A stretch of DNA of 51,514 nucleotides from Pseudomonas fluorescens (GTDB lineage Bacteria; Pseudomonadota; Gammaproteobacteria; Pseudomonadales; Pseudomonadaceae), in the NCBI RefSeq assembly GCF_902497875.1, contig NZ_CABVHY010000040.1:1-51514 (forward strand), in the 5' to 3' direction. Within the stretch, counting starts at the first letter, position 1; every line of letters starts with the position of its first letter. The notes below the pieces were generated by a model. The model had not been told where the DNA came from. It searched no databases and was given only the letters and a program-made list of their open reading frames with translations. Shown here piece by piece: positions 16,874 through 24,678 of the stretch. Position numbers and translations under genes: made by a program.

Positions 16874-17932
16874 ATGAGCTATCAAGTCACCATCGAACCC
16901 ACGGGCGAGCAAATAGACGTGGAAGAAGGCCAGACCATTCTGCAGGCCGCCCTGCGCCAGGGTGTCTGGCTGCCCTTCGCCTGTGGCCATGGCACGTGCG
17001 CCACCTGCAAGGTCCAGGTCCTCGAAGGCGATGCGGACCTTGGCGCTGCTTCGTCCTTCGCGCTGATGGACATGGAGCGTGACGAGGGCAAGATCCTTGC
17101 CTGTTGCGCCATACCGCAAAGCGACATGGTCATCGAGGCTGACATCGACGTCGATCCGGATTTCGCCGGTCACCCGGTCGAGGATTACCGGGCGGTGGTG
17201 ACGGCACTGATCGATCTGTCGCCGACCATCAAGGGCCTGCACCTGAAACTGGATCGGCCGATGGCATTCCAGTCCGGGCAGTACATCAACCTGCAACTGC
17301 CGGGCATCGAAGGCACGCGGGCGTTCTCCCTGGCGAATCCGCCGAGCCGTGCCGATGAAGTCGAGCTGCATGTGCGGCTGGTGGACGGGGGCAAGGCCAC
17401 CGGGAGCATCCATAAGGAACTGAAAGTCGGTGATGCCGTTGAATTGTCGGGGCCCTATGGGCAGTTCTTTGTTCGCACCTCACAGGCTGGTGATTTGATT
17501 TTCATTGCCGGTGGTTCCGGCCTGTCCAGCCCGCAGTCAATGATCCTCGACCTGCTCGAAGCCAATGACACGCGGCGCATCGTGCTGTTTCAGGGCGCGC
17601 GCAATCTCGCCGAACTGTATAACCGCGAGCTGTTCGAGGAACTGGCGCGGCGCCACCCTAACTTCATCTATGTTCCGGCGCTCAGCCAGGCCGACGATGC
17701 CGAGTGGGGCGGTTTCAACGGCTACGTGCACGAAGCGGCAAAGGTCCACTTCGACGGTCGCTTCAGTTCCAACAAAGCCTACCTGTGCGGCCCGCCACCG
17801 ATGATTGATGCGGCGATCAGCTGCTTGATGCAAGGGCGTCTGTTTGAACGCGACATTTTCATGGAGCGCTTCTACAGCGCAGCGGATGGCGCTACGCAGA
17901 ACACCCGTTCAGCACTCTTCAAACGTATCTGA
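16874..17932 (+). CDS. dmpP: Phenol hydroxylase reductase (P5), FAD and 2Fe-2S
   Basis: A 352-residue electron-transfer subunit. Residues 1-90 are a plant-type ferredoxin with cluster ligands Cys37, Cys42, Cys45 and Cys77 (CGHGTCATCK, ILACC). The middle is the FAD domain (RAFSLANPPS) and the C-terminal part binds NADH (FIAGGSGLSSPQS, YLCGPPPMIDA). It moves electrons from NADH to the oxygenase. GAGGAAACGAGC precedes the ATG. It is the last hydroxylase gene; in classical dmp clusters a ferredoxin (dmpQ) and catechol 2,3-dioxygenase (dmpB) follow, but here a transport gene does. Confidence 0.95.
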   Translation: MSYQVTIEPTGEQIDVEEGQTILQAALRQGVWLPFACGHGTCATCKVQVLEGDADLGAASSFALMDMERDEGKILACCAIPQSDMVIEADIDVDPDFAGHPVEDYRAVVTALIDLSPTIKGLHLKLDRPMAFQSGQYINLQLPGIEGTRAFSLANPPSRADEVELHVRLVDGGKATGSIHKELKVGDAVELSGPYGQFFVRTSQAGDLIFIAGGSGLSSPQSMILDLLEANDTRRIVLFQGARNLAELYNRELFEELARRHPNFIYVPALSQADDAEWGGFNGYVHEAAKVHFDGRFSSNKAYLCGPPPMIDAAISCLMQGRLFERDIFMERFYSAADGATQNTRSALFKRI

Positions 17933-17944
17933 GCTTACTGCTTT

Positions 17945-17979
17945 GGCGTTGCCCATCTCGCCGCCCGGGCGGCAACGCC
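17945..17979 (+). other. Hairpin between dmpP and the transport gene
   Basis: GGCGTTGCC pairs with GGCAACGCC around a 17-base loop that itself contains the palindrome CCGCCCGGGCGG. No T-run follows, so it may slow transcription or shield the dmp message from 3' decay rather than end it. The position marks the boundary between the hydroxylase genes and the outer-membrane gene. Confidence 0.5.
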
Positions 17980-18014
17980 TTGTCCGATCATAAAAACAAT
18001 AAAGGTCATCAACG

Positions 18015-18926
18015 ATGAAGCAAGAATCAGCGATCAATGCCCGCAGACTTCTGCACTGTGCCGGTTTGAGTCTTTTGGCGGGGCTTGCGGGCAACGCTCA
18101 GGCCACCGAAGGCGGGGGCTCCACCTATCCGATGGGCGCGGAAAATTACCTGTCCGGGGCCGTGCCGCCGCCAGGGTTCTATGCGCAGTTTTACATTGGC
18201 CATTACGAAGCGGATTCACTGCGCGGCAATGACGGGAAAAAACTGCCGGTGGATTTCCGGGTCCGGGCCAACTCGATCGCCCCCCGGTTGATCTGGGTGA
18301 CCGAACAGCAAGTGTTGGGCGGCAGCCTGGCCTTCCATGCCATCGTGCCGCTGGTCGACCTCAAGGTCGAGGTCAATGACCAGTCGCAAAGCAAGCAGGG
18401 CTTGGGCGATATCATTTTCGGGCCAGCGCTGGGGTATCACCTGAGCGAAAAGTTGCACACCCTGGTCGCCCTCGATTTTCTGGCACCCAGCGGTGACTAC
18501 GATCGCCATGACCTGGCCAACATCGGTCGCAACTACTGGGGCATCCAACCGGTCTTCGCACTGTCGTACATCGATCCCGCGGGATTGAATATCGACGCGA
18601 AAATCATGTACGACTTCAACCTGGAAAACCCCGCCACCGATTACCGTTCCGGCCAGGAACTGCACGTGGACTATGCGCTGGGTTGGGGCCTGGGTAACGG
18701 TTGGGTGGTTGGCGTGGGAGGCTACGCCTATCGCCAGACCACCGATGACCGACAAAACGGCGAACGGATCGAAGACAACAAGGGGCGCTCGTTTGCCGTG
18801 GGTCCATCGGTGAAGTACACCAGCGACAAAGGCTGGTTCCTGACGGCGAAATGGGAACAGGAAACCGCGGTGCGAAATCGTGCCGAAGGCGATGCCTACT
18901 GGATGAAATTGACCATACCCTTTTGA
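18015..18926 (+). CDS. Outer-membrane aromatic-transport protein (MetA-pathway of phenol degradation family)
   Basis: A 303-residue protein with a signal peptide (residues 1-30, ending GNAQATEGG) and a C-terminus LTIPF typical of outer-membrane beta-barrels (terminal Phe). The body has alternating strands and the pattern GGSTYPMGAENYLSGAVPPPG, seen in the family named for phenol meta-degradation clusters (SphA-like). It probably helps phenol or a related aromatic cross the outer membrane. It is co-directional with dmpP and 82 bases downstream, so it may be part of the phenol regulon. Confidence 0.82.
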   Translation: MKQESAINARRLLHCAGLSLLAGLAGNAQATEGGGSTYPMGAENYLSGAVPPPGFYAQFYIGHYEADSLRGNDGKKLPVDFRVRANSIAPRLIWVTEQQVLGGSLAFHAIVPLVDLKVEVNDQSQSKQGLGDIIFGPALGYHLSEKLHTLVALDFLAPSGDYDRHDLANIGRNYWGIQPVFALSYIDPAGLNIDAKIMYDFNLENPATDYRSGQELHVDYALGWGLGNGWVVGVGGYAYRQTTDDRQNGERIEDNKGRSFAVGPSVKYTSDKGWFLTAKWEQETAVRNRAEGDAYWMKLTIPF

Positions 18927-18948
18927 GCCTGGTCCGCTAGGGACACCC

Positions 18949-18982
18949 TGGCATGGCGCCGCCCGCCATCGGCGCCATGCCA
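18949..18982. terminator. Hairpin between convergent genes
   Basis: TGGCATGGCGCC pairs perfectly with GGCGCCATGCCA around a ten-base loop, 23 bases after the transport gene and 18 bases before the end of the methyltransferase gene on the other strand. There is no strong T-run. The position suggests a two-way terminator or decay barrier. Confidence 0.55.
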
Positions 18983-19000
18983 ACGATATGCAACTACCGG

Positions 19001-20047
19001 TTACTTGCGCGCCTCGAGGATCAGGTTGAACGGGGTTTGCGTGGCCCGGCGGAAATGCTTGAACCCGGCCTTGGTGAATACCTCACGCAAGCGCGCCTCT
19101 CCGGCTTGCGCACCCAATCCAAGACCGACTTCCTGGGACAGCGAGTTCGGCGTGCAGATGAAGGTCGACGCGGCGTAGAACAAACGCCCCACCGGGGTCA
19201 TGTTTTCGTCGAGGGTATCGTTGGCGAAAGGTTCCACCAGCAGTACCGTACCGTCCGGCTTGAGCGCTCTCGCCGCATGCTGGGCGGCGCCGACCGGGTC
19301 GCCCATGTCGTGCAGGCAATCGAAGTAGCAGATCAGGTCGTAATCGTTGTCAGGGTAGTCCTTGGCGGTGCCCTGAATGAAACTGGTGCGATCCGCCACG
19401 CCACCTTCTTGCGCGCGTTGCTTGGCGGTGCTGATGGACGGTGCGTGGAAGTCGACGCCAACGAAACGTGATGCCGGGAAGGCCTGGGCCATGATCACGG
19501 TCGATGCGCCGTGTCCGCAGCCGATGTCTGCCACCTTGGCCCCGACCTTGAGCTTCTCGACCACCCCGTCCAGGGCCGGCAACCACTCGGCAATCAGGTG
19601 CGCCCGATAGCCAGGCCGGAAGAAGCGTTCCGTACCGTTGAACATGCACGGATGGTGATCACCCCAGGACAGGGCGCCATTGCCGCGCATGGCAGTGACC
19701 AGTTTGTCCTTGTCATGGAACAACGCGGCGACCACCGAGGCGCCACCCGCTACATAGACCGGAGAATCCTCGATCGCCAATGCCTGGGCTTGCTCCTCTG
19801 GCAGGCGGAACTGCCCGTCTTTGTGCTCCATGTAACCCGAAGCCGCATGAGCGCTGAGCCACTCACGAAGTAGTCGCGGGTTGCAACCGGTCCGGTCGGC
19901 GAGTACTTCGGGGGTGACGGGCTGGCTGTCGGCCATGGCCCGGTACAGACCGAGCTCTTCGCCGAGGATCATGCTGGCGAGCATCGCCGCTCCGCCCATG
20001 TCGGAGACTAGCTTGCCCATGAAGTCATTAAGTTTGGCCTCGTCCAT
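19001..20047 (-). CDS. Class I SAM-dependent methyltransferase with winged-helix N-terminus
   Basis: A 348-residue protein. Residues 1-90 look like the winged-helix dimerisation domain found before many small-molecule O-methyltransferases (LGLYRAMADSQPVTPEVLAD, RLLREWLSAHAASGY). A Rossmann methyltransferase domain with the SAM motif VADIGCGHGAST follows around residue 180, then FVGVDFHAPSI and YDLICYFDCLHDMGD. The ATG at 20047 follows AGGAGGACAGGC, so the longer frame to 20104 is rejected. It converges on the phenol island but is transcribed away from any other gene. The substrate is unknown; proximity to phenol genes is suggestive only. Confidence 0.85.
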   Translation of the reverse strand: MDEAKLNDFMGKLVSDMGGAAMLASMILGEELGLYRAMADSQPVTPEVLADRTGCNPRLLREWLSAHAASGYMEHKDGQFRLPEEQAQALAIEDSPVYVAGGASVVAALFHDKDKLVTAMRGNGALSWGDHHPCMFNGTERFFRPGYRAHLIAEWLPALDGVVEKLKVGAKVADIGCGHGASTVIMAQAFPASRFVGVDFHAPSISTAKQRAQEGGVADRTSFIQGTAKDYPDNDYDLICYFDCLHDMGDPVGAAQHAARALKPDGTVLLVEPFANDTLDENMTPVGRLFYAASTFICTPNSLSQEVGLGLGAQAGEARLREVFTKAGFKHFRRATQTPFNLILEARK

Positions 20048-20368
20048 TTGCCTGTCCTCCTGCAGAGCGCCACAGTCCACTGGAGTTGTTTGATCAACTG
20101 ACAACCTGCTCGGCGGTGGCTGGATAGATGATCAGGGCGACAGCGCAGACGCAATGCCGGGAAGCCGTCTGCTGCGTGAGTTCCCGGAGCTAATGCCGGT
20201 CCGGGACCAGTGGGACGCCATAGCGTCGTCCTGTCCGATATCACTGTGAATGCAAACCCTCACAGGTCCATTGCGAACGGCGATAAGCTCCTGAGCACTT
20301 CTTGTGTAGGGCAATTGTTCAGTGTAGTAGCGAGAGCTTGTCTGTGCCGTGCCGGATATCAGGCTCGT

Positions 20369-20545
20369 GTAGCAGCTGCCAAGCCTGCGAGGCTGCGTTC
20401 GACTCGGGCCGCGTTCGGACGAAGCAGGCGTTAAATCGGGCGATGGGGTCTTCCTAAGGAAACTGGGGGCGGAGGATTTTGCGAGGACTGCGGACGAGCG
20501 CGACCCCGGCTCGAACGCAGCCTCGCGGGGCTCGGCAGCTGCTAC
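20369..20545. repeat. REPIN-like imperfect inverted repeat
   Basis: The left arm at 20369-20408 (GTAGCAGCTGCCAAGCCTGC, then GAGGCTGCGTTCGACTCGGG) is repeated inverted at 20503-20545 (GCAGCTGCTAC at the end), with about four mismatches per arm. The spacer of about 94 bases is non-coding. GGCTGCG next to GCAGCTGCC belongs to another Pseudomonas REP type, related to the one at 23128-23412. A ten-base C-run lies just downstream at 20561. This element is the only structure seen in the 531-base gap between the methyltransferase and ppnN. Confidence 0.7.
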
Positions 20546-20578
20546 GGGGCCAAGCCAATCCCCCCCCCCGGCCGTTTA

Positions 20579-21952
20579 TCAGGCAACCACTCGATAGCAG
20601 GGCACATACGCCGCGCCGCCTGGCAGCTTCATCCGGTGCTGTCGCACGAAGGCCTGCAGCAAGTGGTCCAGAGGCTGCAGGACAGCCGCATCGCCATGGA
20701 TCTTGTAGGGGCCATGCTGCTCGATGAGGCGGATGCCCTTGTCTTTCACATTGCCGGCAACGATCCCGGAAAAGGCCCGTCGCAGGTTGGCCGCCAGTTC
20801 GTGAGGTGGCAGGTCGCGTTTGAGCGCAAGGTTGGCCATGTTGGCGTGGGTCGGGTCGAACGGGCGCTGGAAGCCTTCCTCGATCTTCAACAGCCAGTTG
20901 AAATGGAAGGCGTCGTTGCGCTCCCGGCGGAATTGTTTGACTGCCTTCAGCCCTTCGGTCATTTGCCGGGCAACTTCAGCCGGGTCGTCGATGATGACCT
21001 GGTAGTGACTCTGTGCTTCTTCCCCCAGGGTAGCGCCGACGAACGCGTGCAATTGCTCGAGATAGGGCGCCGCGCTCTTCGGCCCGGTCAGGATCACGGG
21101 GAAGGGCAGGTCGCGGTTGTCCGGATGCATCAGGATGCCGAGCAGGTAAAGAAATTCTTCGGCGGTGCCGGCACCACCGGGAAAAATGATGACGCCGTGA
21201 CCCACTCGAACGAATGCCTCAAGGCGCTTCTCGATATCCGGAAGGATGACAAGTTCGTTGACGATCGGATTCGGCGCCTCGGCGGCGATGATCCCTGGTT
21301 CGGTCAAACCCAGGTAACGGCCGCCGGTCATGCGCTGCTTGGCGTGGGCGATGGTGGCGCCTTTCATCGGCCCCTTCATCACGCCAGGCCCGCAACCGGT
21401 GCAGACATCCAGACGGCGCAGGCCGAGTTCGTGACCGACCTTCTTGGTGTATTTGTACTCCTCGGTGTTGATCGAGTGCCCACCCCAGCACACCACCATT
21501 TTCGGCTCGACACCGGGACGCAGGGTACGGGCGTTGCGCAGCAGGTGGAAAACGTAGTCGGTGATGCCCTGGGAGCTGCTCAGGTCAATGCGCGGGCTGT
21601 CCAGTTCGTTCTCGGTATAGACGATATCGCGCAGGGCGCTGAACAGCATTTCCCGGGTGCTGGCGATCATCTCGCCGTCGACGAAGGCATCCGCTGGTGC
21701 GTTGAGCAGTTCCAGGCGGACTCCACGATCCTGCTGGTGAATGCGAACCTCGAAGTCCTCATAGGCCTCGAGAATAGTCTTGGCGTTGTCGATGTGGGTG
21801 CCAGTGTTGAGGATGGCCAGGGCGCACTGGCGAAACAGCTTGTAGATACTGCCTGAGCCGGCTTCGCTCAGTTGTTGGACTTCACGTTGGGACAGCGTTT
21901 CCAGGCTGCCTTTAGGGCTTACCGATGCATTGATTACTTGTCTTTGGGGCAT
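20579..21952 (-). CDS. ppnN: Pyrimidine/purine nucleotide 5'-monophosphate nucleosidase (LOG family, YgdH)
   Basis: A 457-residue enzyme that hydrolyses nucleoside monophosphates to base and ribose 5-phosphate; the E. coli homologue PpnN responds to (p)ppGpp. Residues 258-266, PGGAGTAEE, are the LOG-family phosphoribohydrolase signature. TGCGPGVMKGPMKGA (185-199) is the matching nucleotide-binding loop. N- and C-terminal extensions beyond the LOG core give the full length of about 454 seen in E. coli. The start ATG at 21952 has AGGGA eight bases upstream. It is monocistronic, and its upstream region is shared with the divergent DUF3087 gene. Confidence 0.92.
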   Translation of the reverse strand: MPQRQVINASVSPKGSLETLSQREVQQLSEAGSGSIYKLFRQCALAILNTGTHIDNAKTILEAYEDFEVRIHQQDRGVRLELLNAPADAFVDGEMIASTREMLFSALRDIVYTENELDSPRIDLSSSQGITDYVFHLLRNARTLRPGVEPKMVVCWGGHSINTEEYKYTKKVGHELGLRRLDVCTGCGPGVMKGPMKGATIAHAKQRMTGGRYLGLTEPGIIAAEAPNPIVNELVILPDIEKRLEAFVRVGHGVIIFPGGAGTAEEFLYLLGILMHPDNRDLPFPVILTGPKSAAPYLEQLHAFVGATLGEEAQSHYQVIIDDPAEVARQMTEGLKAVKQFRRERNDAFHFNWLLKIEEGFQRPFDPTHANMANLALKRDLPPHELAANLRRAFSGIVAGNVKDKGIRLIEQHGPYKIHGDAAVLQPLDHLLQAFVRQHRMKLPGGAAYVPCYRVVA

Positions 21953-22413
21953 TCTAGATTCCCTGTGAACAATGCCATTGAGCCAGTGCAGCTCAGTGAC
22001 ATGAAGATAGTGGGCAGCAAACGCGGTCGCGCGTAGCGAGATATTCTTTTCGACGACAGGATGGGAAAGCCAAAAACGTGATGAGTTCCGGTGGTCACTG
22101 TTAGCCGGAGGGTGCCGTTCGATTGGCGGGTTGCATATGGACTGTCCCCAATTCGCGCAGTGTCCCTCATTCTATAGCTGATCCTGATGGCGCCTGCTAC
22201 TTCGCTCTGCATGGATCATCCTACGGTAACGCTCCAGGCTTTGGCGTTGGCAAGCCGTCGTCATGGCAAAAAAACGTTGACTGAGCACTTCAGCACCCAG
22301 GGCAAGGTCTTTGAAAACTATGCCAAATCATTAAGCGTGTCTATGTGCGTCTCTACGGGGGATAATGCCCGGCAATCGTATTATCAACTCGACAAAGGGG
22401 TCCAGCAGGCGTG
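21953..22413. other. Divergent intergenic region, no gene recognised
   Basis: This 461-base stretch separates ppnN from the DUF3087 gene. It contains a short open frame (22187-22414, 75 codons) without a ribosome site or recognised motif, which I do not call. Both flanking promoters must lie here, but no promoter is clear enough to place. Confidence 0.5.
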
Positions 22414-22947
22414 ATGTTCGAGATCAAACAGTGGAATCCTGAAACCTATCGACGCCAGACCCGACGCAGCAGTTTGTACATAGCCCTGGGCTTTGTGCTG
22501 CTGGCAATGCTGTTGTCGACCCTGGCAGTGACGCTGTTCGGCGAACCCGGCGGCGATAATTTCCGGTTGAACCTGGCTGGCGTGATTGCCGCGCTGCTGC
22601 TGGGTGTAGTGCTGATGCGGGTCAAATTCTGGGCGCAGCCGTGGATGGCGGCGGCGGTCTATGGCTGGCAACTCAAGCGTAGCCTGATGCGTATCACCAA
22701 CGTCATGCATCACGTCACCGCCGGCGTGCTGGTCGATGATCCGACGGCCATGAAACTGCTGCGCTTTTATCATCTGGGCCTCACGCAGATGCACCAACTG
22801 GATGCCAACTCCAGCTCCCACAGCCAGATGGTGCACGAGATTGACCAGCACAAGGCGCGCATGGAGGCGCTGGCCATCGATACCGAGCAGTCTCGACTGG
22901 ATCCGGCCTGGCTTGAGACGGTGAAGAAGATTCCTGCAACCCGCTAA
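22414..22947 (+). CDS. DUF3087 family membrane protein
   Basis: A 177-residue protein with two hydrophobic segments near the N-terminus (about residues 20-45, LYIALGFVLLAMLLSTLAV, and 58-75, AGVIAALLLGVVLM), followed by a hydrophilic domain of about 100 residues rich in His and Met (MRITNVMHHVTAGVL, LGLTQMHQLDANSSSHSQM). This matches the DUF3087 family of gammaproteobacteria, whose function is unknown. The ATG at 22414 is chosen over the GTG directly before it. It stands alone. Confidence 0.75.
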   Translation: MFEIKQWNPETYRRQTRRSSLYIALGFVLLAMLLSTLAVTLFGEPGGDNFRLNLAGVIAALLLGVVLMRVKFWAQPWMAAAVYGWQLKRSLMRITNVMHHVTAGVLVDDPTAMKLLRFYHLGLTQMHQLDANSSSHSQMVHEIDQHKARMEALAIDTEQSRLDPAWLETVKKIPATR

Positions 22948-23127
22948 ACACCGCGATACAGCGGCTGCTCGCGCTGATCCCGATCGGGCTCAAACCAGCA
23001 GCCGCAGCGTTTCAAGGAGTTGTCGATCTTCCTTTTTGGCGGAACGGGCATGGCGCCGAATGACCTGCAACAGGCATTCGGTGAAACAGATCGCCGCATT
23101 GCTCAATGCGCCATTGCGCCGAGTGAC
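22948..23127 (-). other. Possible decayed gene end
   Basis: On the minus strand, frames between 22990 and about 23110 read NAAICFTECLLQVIRRHARS followed by AKKEDRQLLETLRLLV and a stop. This looks like real coding sequence (C-terminal end of some protein), but upstream it runs directly into the REPIN array, so the gene would have been cut. I cannot name the family. Confidence 0.3.
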
Positions 23128-23412
23128 ATGTGGTGGGTGCGCACAAACCTCTGTAGGAGCTGCCGCAGGCTGCGATCTTTTGATCTTCGCCATGTGGTGG
23201 ACATAGAAAAGATCGCAGCCTATCGGCAGCTCCTACGCCGACCGCGTACACCTGCAATATGCTGGGTGCGCACAAACCTCTGTAGGAGCTGCCGCAGGCT
23301 GCGATCTTTTGATCTTCGCTATGTGGTGGCCATAGAAAAGATCGCAGCCTATCGGCAGCTCCTACACCGACCGGGTACACCTGCAATGTGGTGGGTGCGC
23401 ACAAACCTCTGT
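23128..23412. repeat. Tandemly duplicated REPIN, 129-bp period
   Basis: Two full units (from GTGGGTGCGCACAAACCTCT at 23134 and its copy 129 bases later) and a 30-base start of a third (to about 23412). Each unit holds TGTAGGAGCTGCCGCAGGCT followed by GCGATCTTTTGATC, and the inverted partner AAAAGATCGCAGCC plus GGCAGCTCCTAC. The units differ at only a few bases. The inner part is the classic Pseudomonas REPIN; the tandem arrangement with shared flank is unusual. As 129 is a multiple of three, spurious frames cross it. Confidence 0.9.
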
Positions 23413-23712
23413 AGCTGCATCGTAGCGGGCGCAAAAATTCGATGCCTTCTCGCGGACCCCCGCGCCAATCCTGAACACCCTTCACATCGTCGAACAACAG
23501 GGCCTGCAAGCGGCCCTTATTGCCATGGTACCAGAGCGCAAAGCGATGCGGATTTCACCTTCGGGTGTCACGAACCGCTGACGCCCACGCATTGCACAAG
23601 CCTGCATCGAAACCCTGCCAGTCGCCCGGACTGCTCCCAAGGTGCACAACCCACACGAGCACTTCTGATGATCAACCTCGAGCGCGATCTTTCCGCTTGC
23701 GGGTAAATCAAT
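23413..23712. other. Intergenic region, possible gene debris
   Basis: About 300 bases without a confident gene. The minus strand around 23440-23560 can be read as FALWYHGNKGRLQALLFDD and onward, which is protein-like but ends in the repeat array; it may be an old fragment. Nothing else was recognised. Confidence 0.3.
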
Positions 23713-23759
23713 ATGGTTATATCGTAATTAGACATCAACTATTGCATAGAGATAACCAT
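23713..23759. promoter_or_regulatory. Inverted repeat overlapping the crotonase start
   Basis: ATGGTTAT at 23713-23720 is repeated inverted as ATAACCAT at 23752-23759, whose last bases are the start codon of the crotonase gene. The AT-rich 31 bases between them could hold the promoter. It may be an operator of the cluster regulator (IclR type), but this is inferred from position only. Confidence 0.35.
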
Positions 23760-24522
23760 GTCAAGCATTGTGCTAGAAACTCAAGGTTCCGTGGCAGTTA
23801 TCACCCTCAATCGTCCTGCAGTCCTCAACGCCTGGACTACGTCCATGCGTAACGAAATCATCGATGCCTTGCTTGCTTACGACGCCGACGCGTCTATCAA
23901 GGCGGTGATCATGACCGGCGCTGGGGACCGTGCCTTTTCGGCGGGGCAGGACCTCTCCGAAGCCCATGATTTTGATGGTGAGCGTGCGGTGCAATGGGTG
24001 GGTGAATGGGAGCGCTACTACGACACCCTGCGCGGCCTGTCCAAGCCGCTGGTCATCGCGCTTAACGGCACTGCCGCAGGCTCTGCGTTCCAGGTCGCGT
24101 TGCTGGGCGATATTAGCGTCGGTCATCCGGGTGTGCGCATGGGTCAACCCGAGATCAACTCCGGCATTCCGAGTACTACCGGTCCATGGATCATGAACAG
24201 CATGCTGGGTATGTCGCGCACCATCGAGCTGACCTTGACCGGACGCCTGATGGACGCCGAGGAGTGCCATCGAATCGGCCTGATCCACTACCTGGTGCCG
24301 GCCAACGAAGTGTTCGCCAAAGCCATGCAGGTGGCCAACGAGCTGGCGAACAAGCCACCGGTCGCCATGCGCCTGGACAAGCAGCGTTTTCGCGAGATGA
24401 GCGACCCCGATTTCAAGAGCGCCATCGAAGCCGGCCGGCGCTTGCAGAAAGAGGCGTACGACTCCGGTGAGCCAGCGCGCATGATGGAAGCGTTTTTCAA
24501 ACAGCGTGCCAAGCAGGCCTGA
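23758..24522 (+). CDS. Enoyl-CoA hydratase/isomerase family protein
   Basis: A 254-residue crotonase-fold enzyme, probably hydrating or isomerising an acyl-CoA. Oxyanion-hole segments are AFSAGQDLSEA (about residues 59-69) and NGTAAGSAFQVAL (98-110). Both catalytic glutamates expected for a hydratase are present, in GQPEINSG and in SRTIELTLTGR. Its first-gene position in a cluster with an ABC importer, an acyl-CoA ligase and an IclR regulator suggests it processes the CoA ester of the imported acid. It resembles CaiD (carnitinyl-CoA dehydratase) in its pairing with a CaiC-like ligase, but the substrate is not known. Confidence 0.85.
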   Translation: MSSIVLETQGSVAVITLNRPAVLNAWTTSMRNEIIDALLAYDADASIKAVIMTGAGDRAFSAGQDLSEAHDFDGERAVQWVGEWERYYDTLRGLSKPLVIALNGTAAGSAFQVALLGDISVGHPGVRMGQPEINSGIPSTTGPWIMNSMLGMSRTIELTLTGRLMDAEECHRIGLIHYLVPANEVFAKAMQVANELANKPPVAMRLDKQRFREMSDPDFKSAIEAGRRLQKEAYDSGEPARMMEAFFKQRAKQA

Positions 24523-24678
24523 TTAACAACTCGCAATTCGCCGCCGGCCTACAGGGCCGGTGGCTACAACAATGCGCACGGCGGCGGCAATGTACCCTCA
24601 CCGGCAACTCCCACGACCTTGTGAACTGCCGATGTCTTCGCCGTTTATCGATGCTTTCGTTTTTCGCAGGAGTCCTTC

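Noticed and set aside
22187..22414. 75-codon frame before the DUF3087 gene
   Set aside because: No ribosome site, no motif, and it lies in the divergent promoter region.
23128..23412. CRISPR array
   Set aside because: Repeats of 129 bp with internal inverted arms and no unique spacers are REPINs, not CRISPR.
23012..23706. Open frames over the 129-bp repeats on both strands
   Set aside because: Translations repeat with the DNA period and come from the REPIN; a period divisible by three keeps them open.
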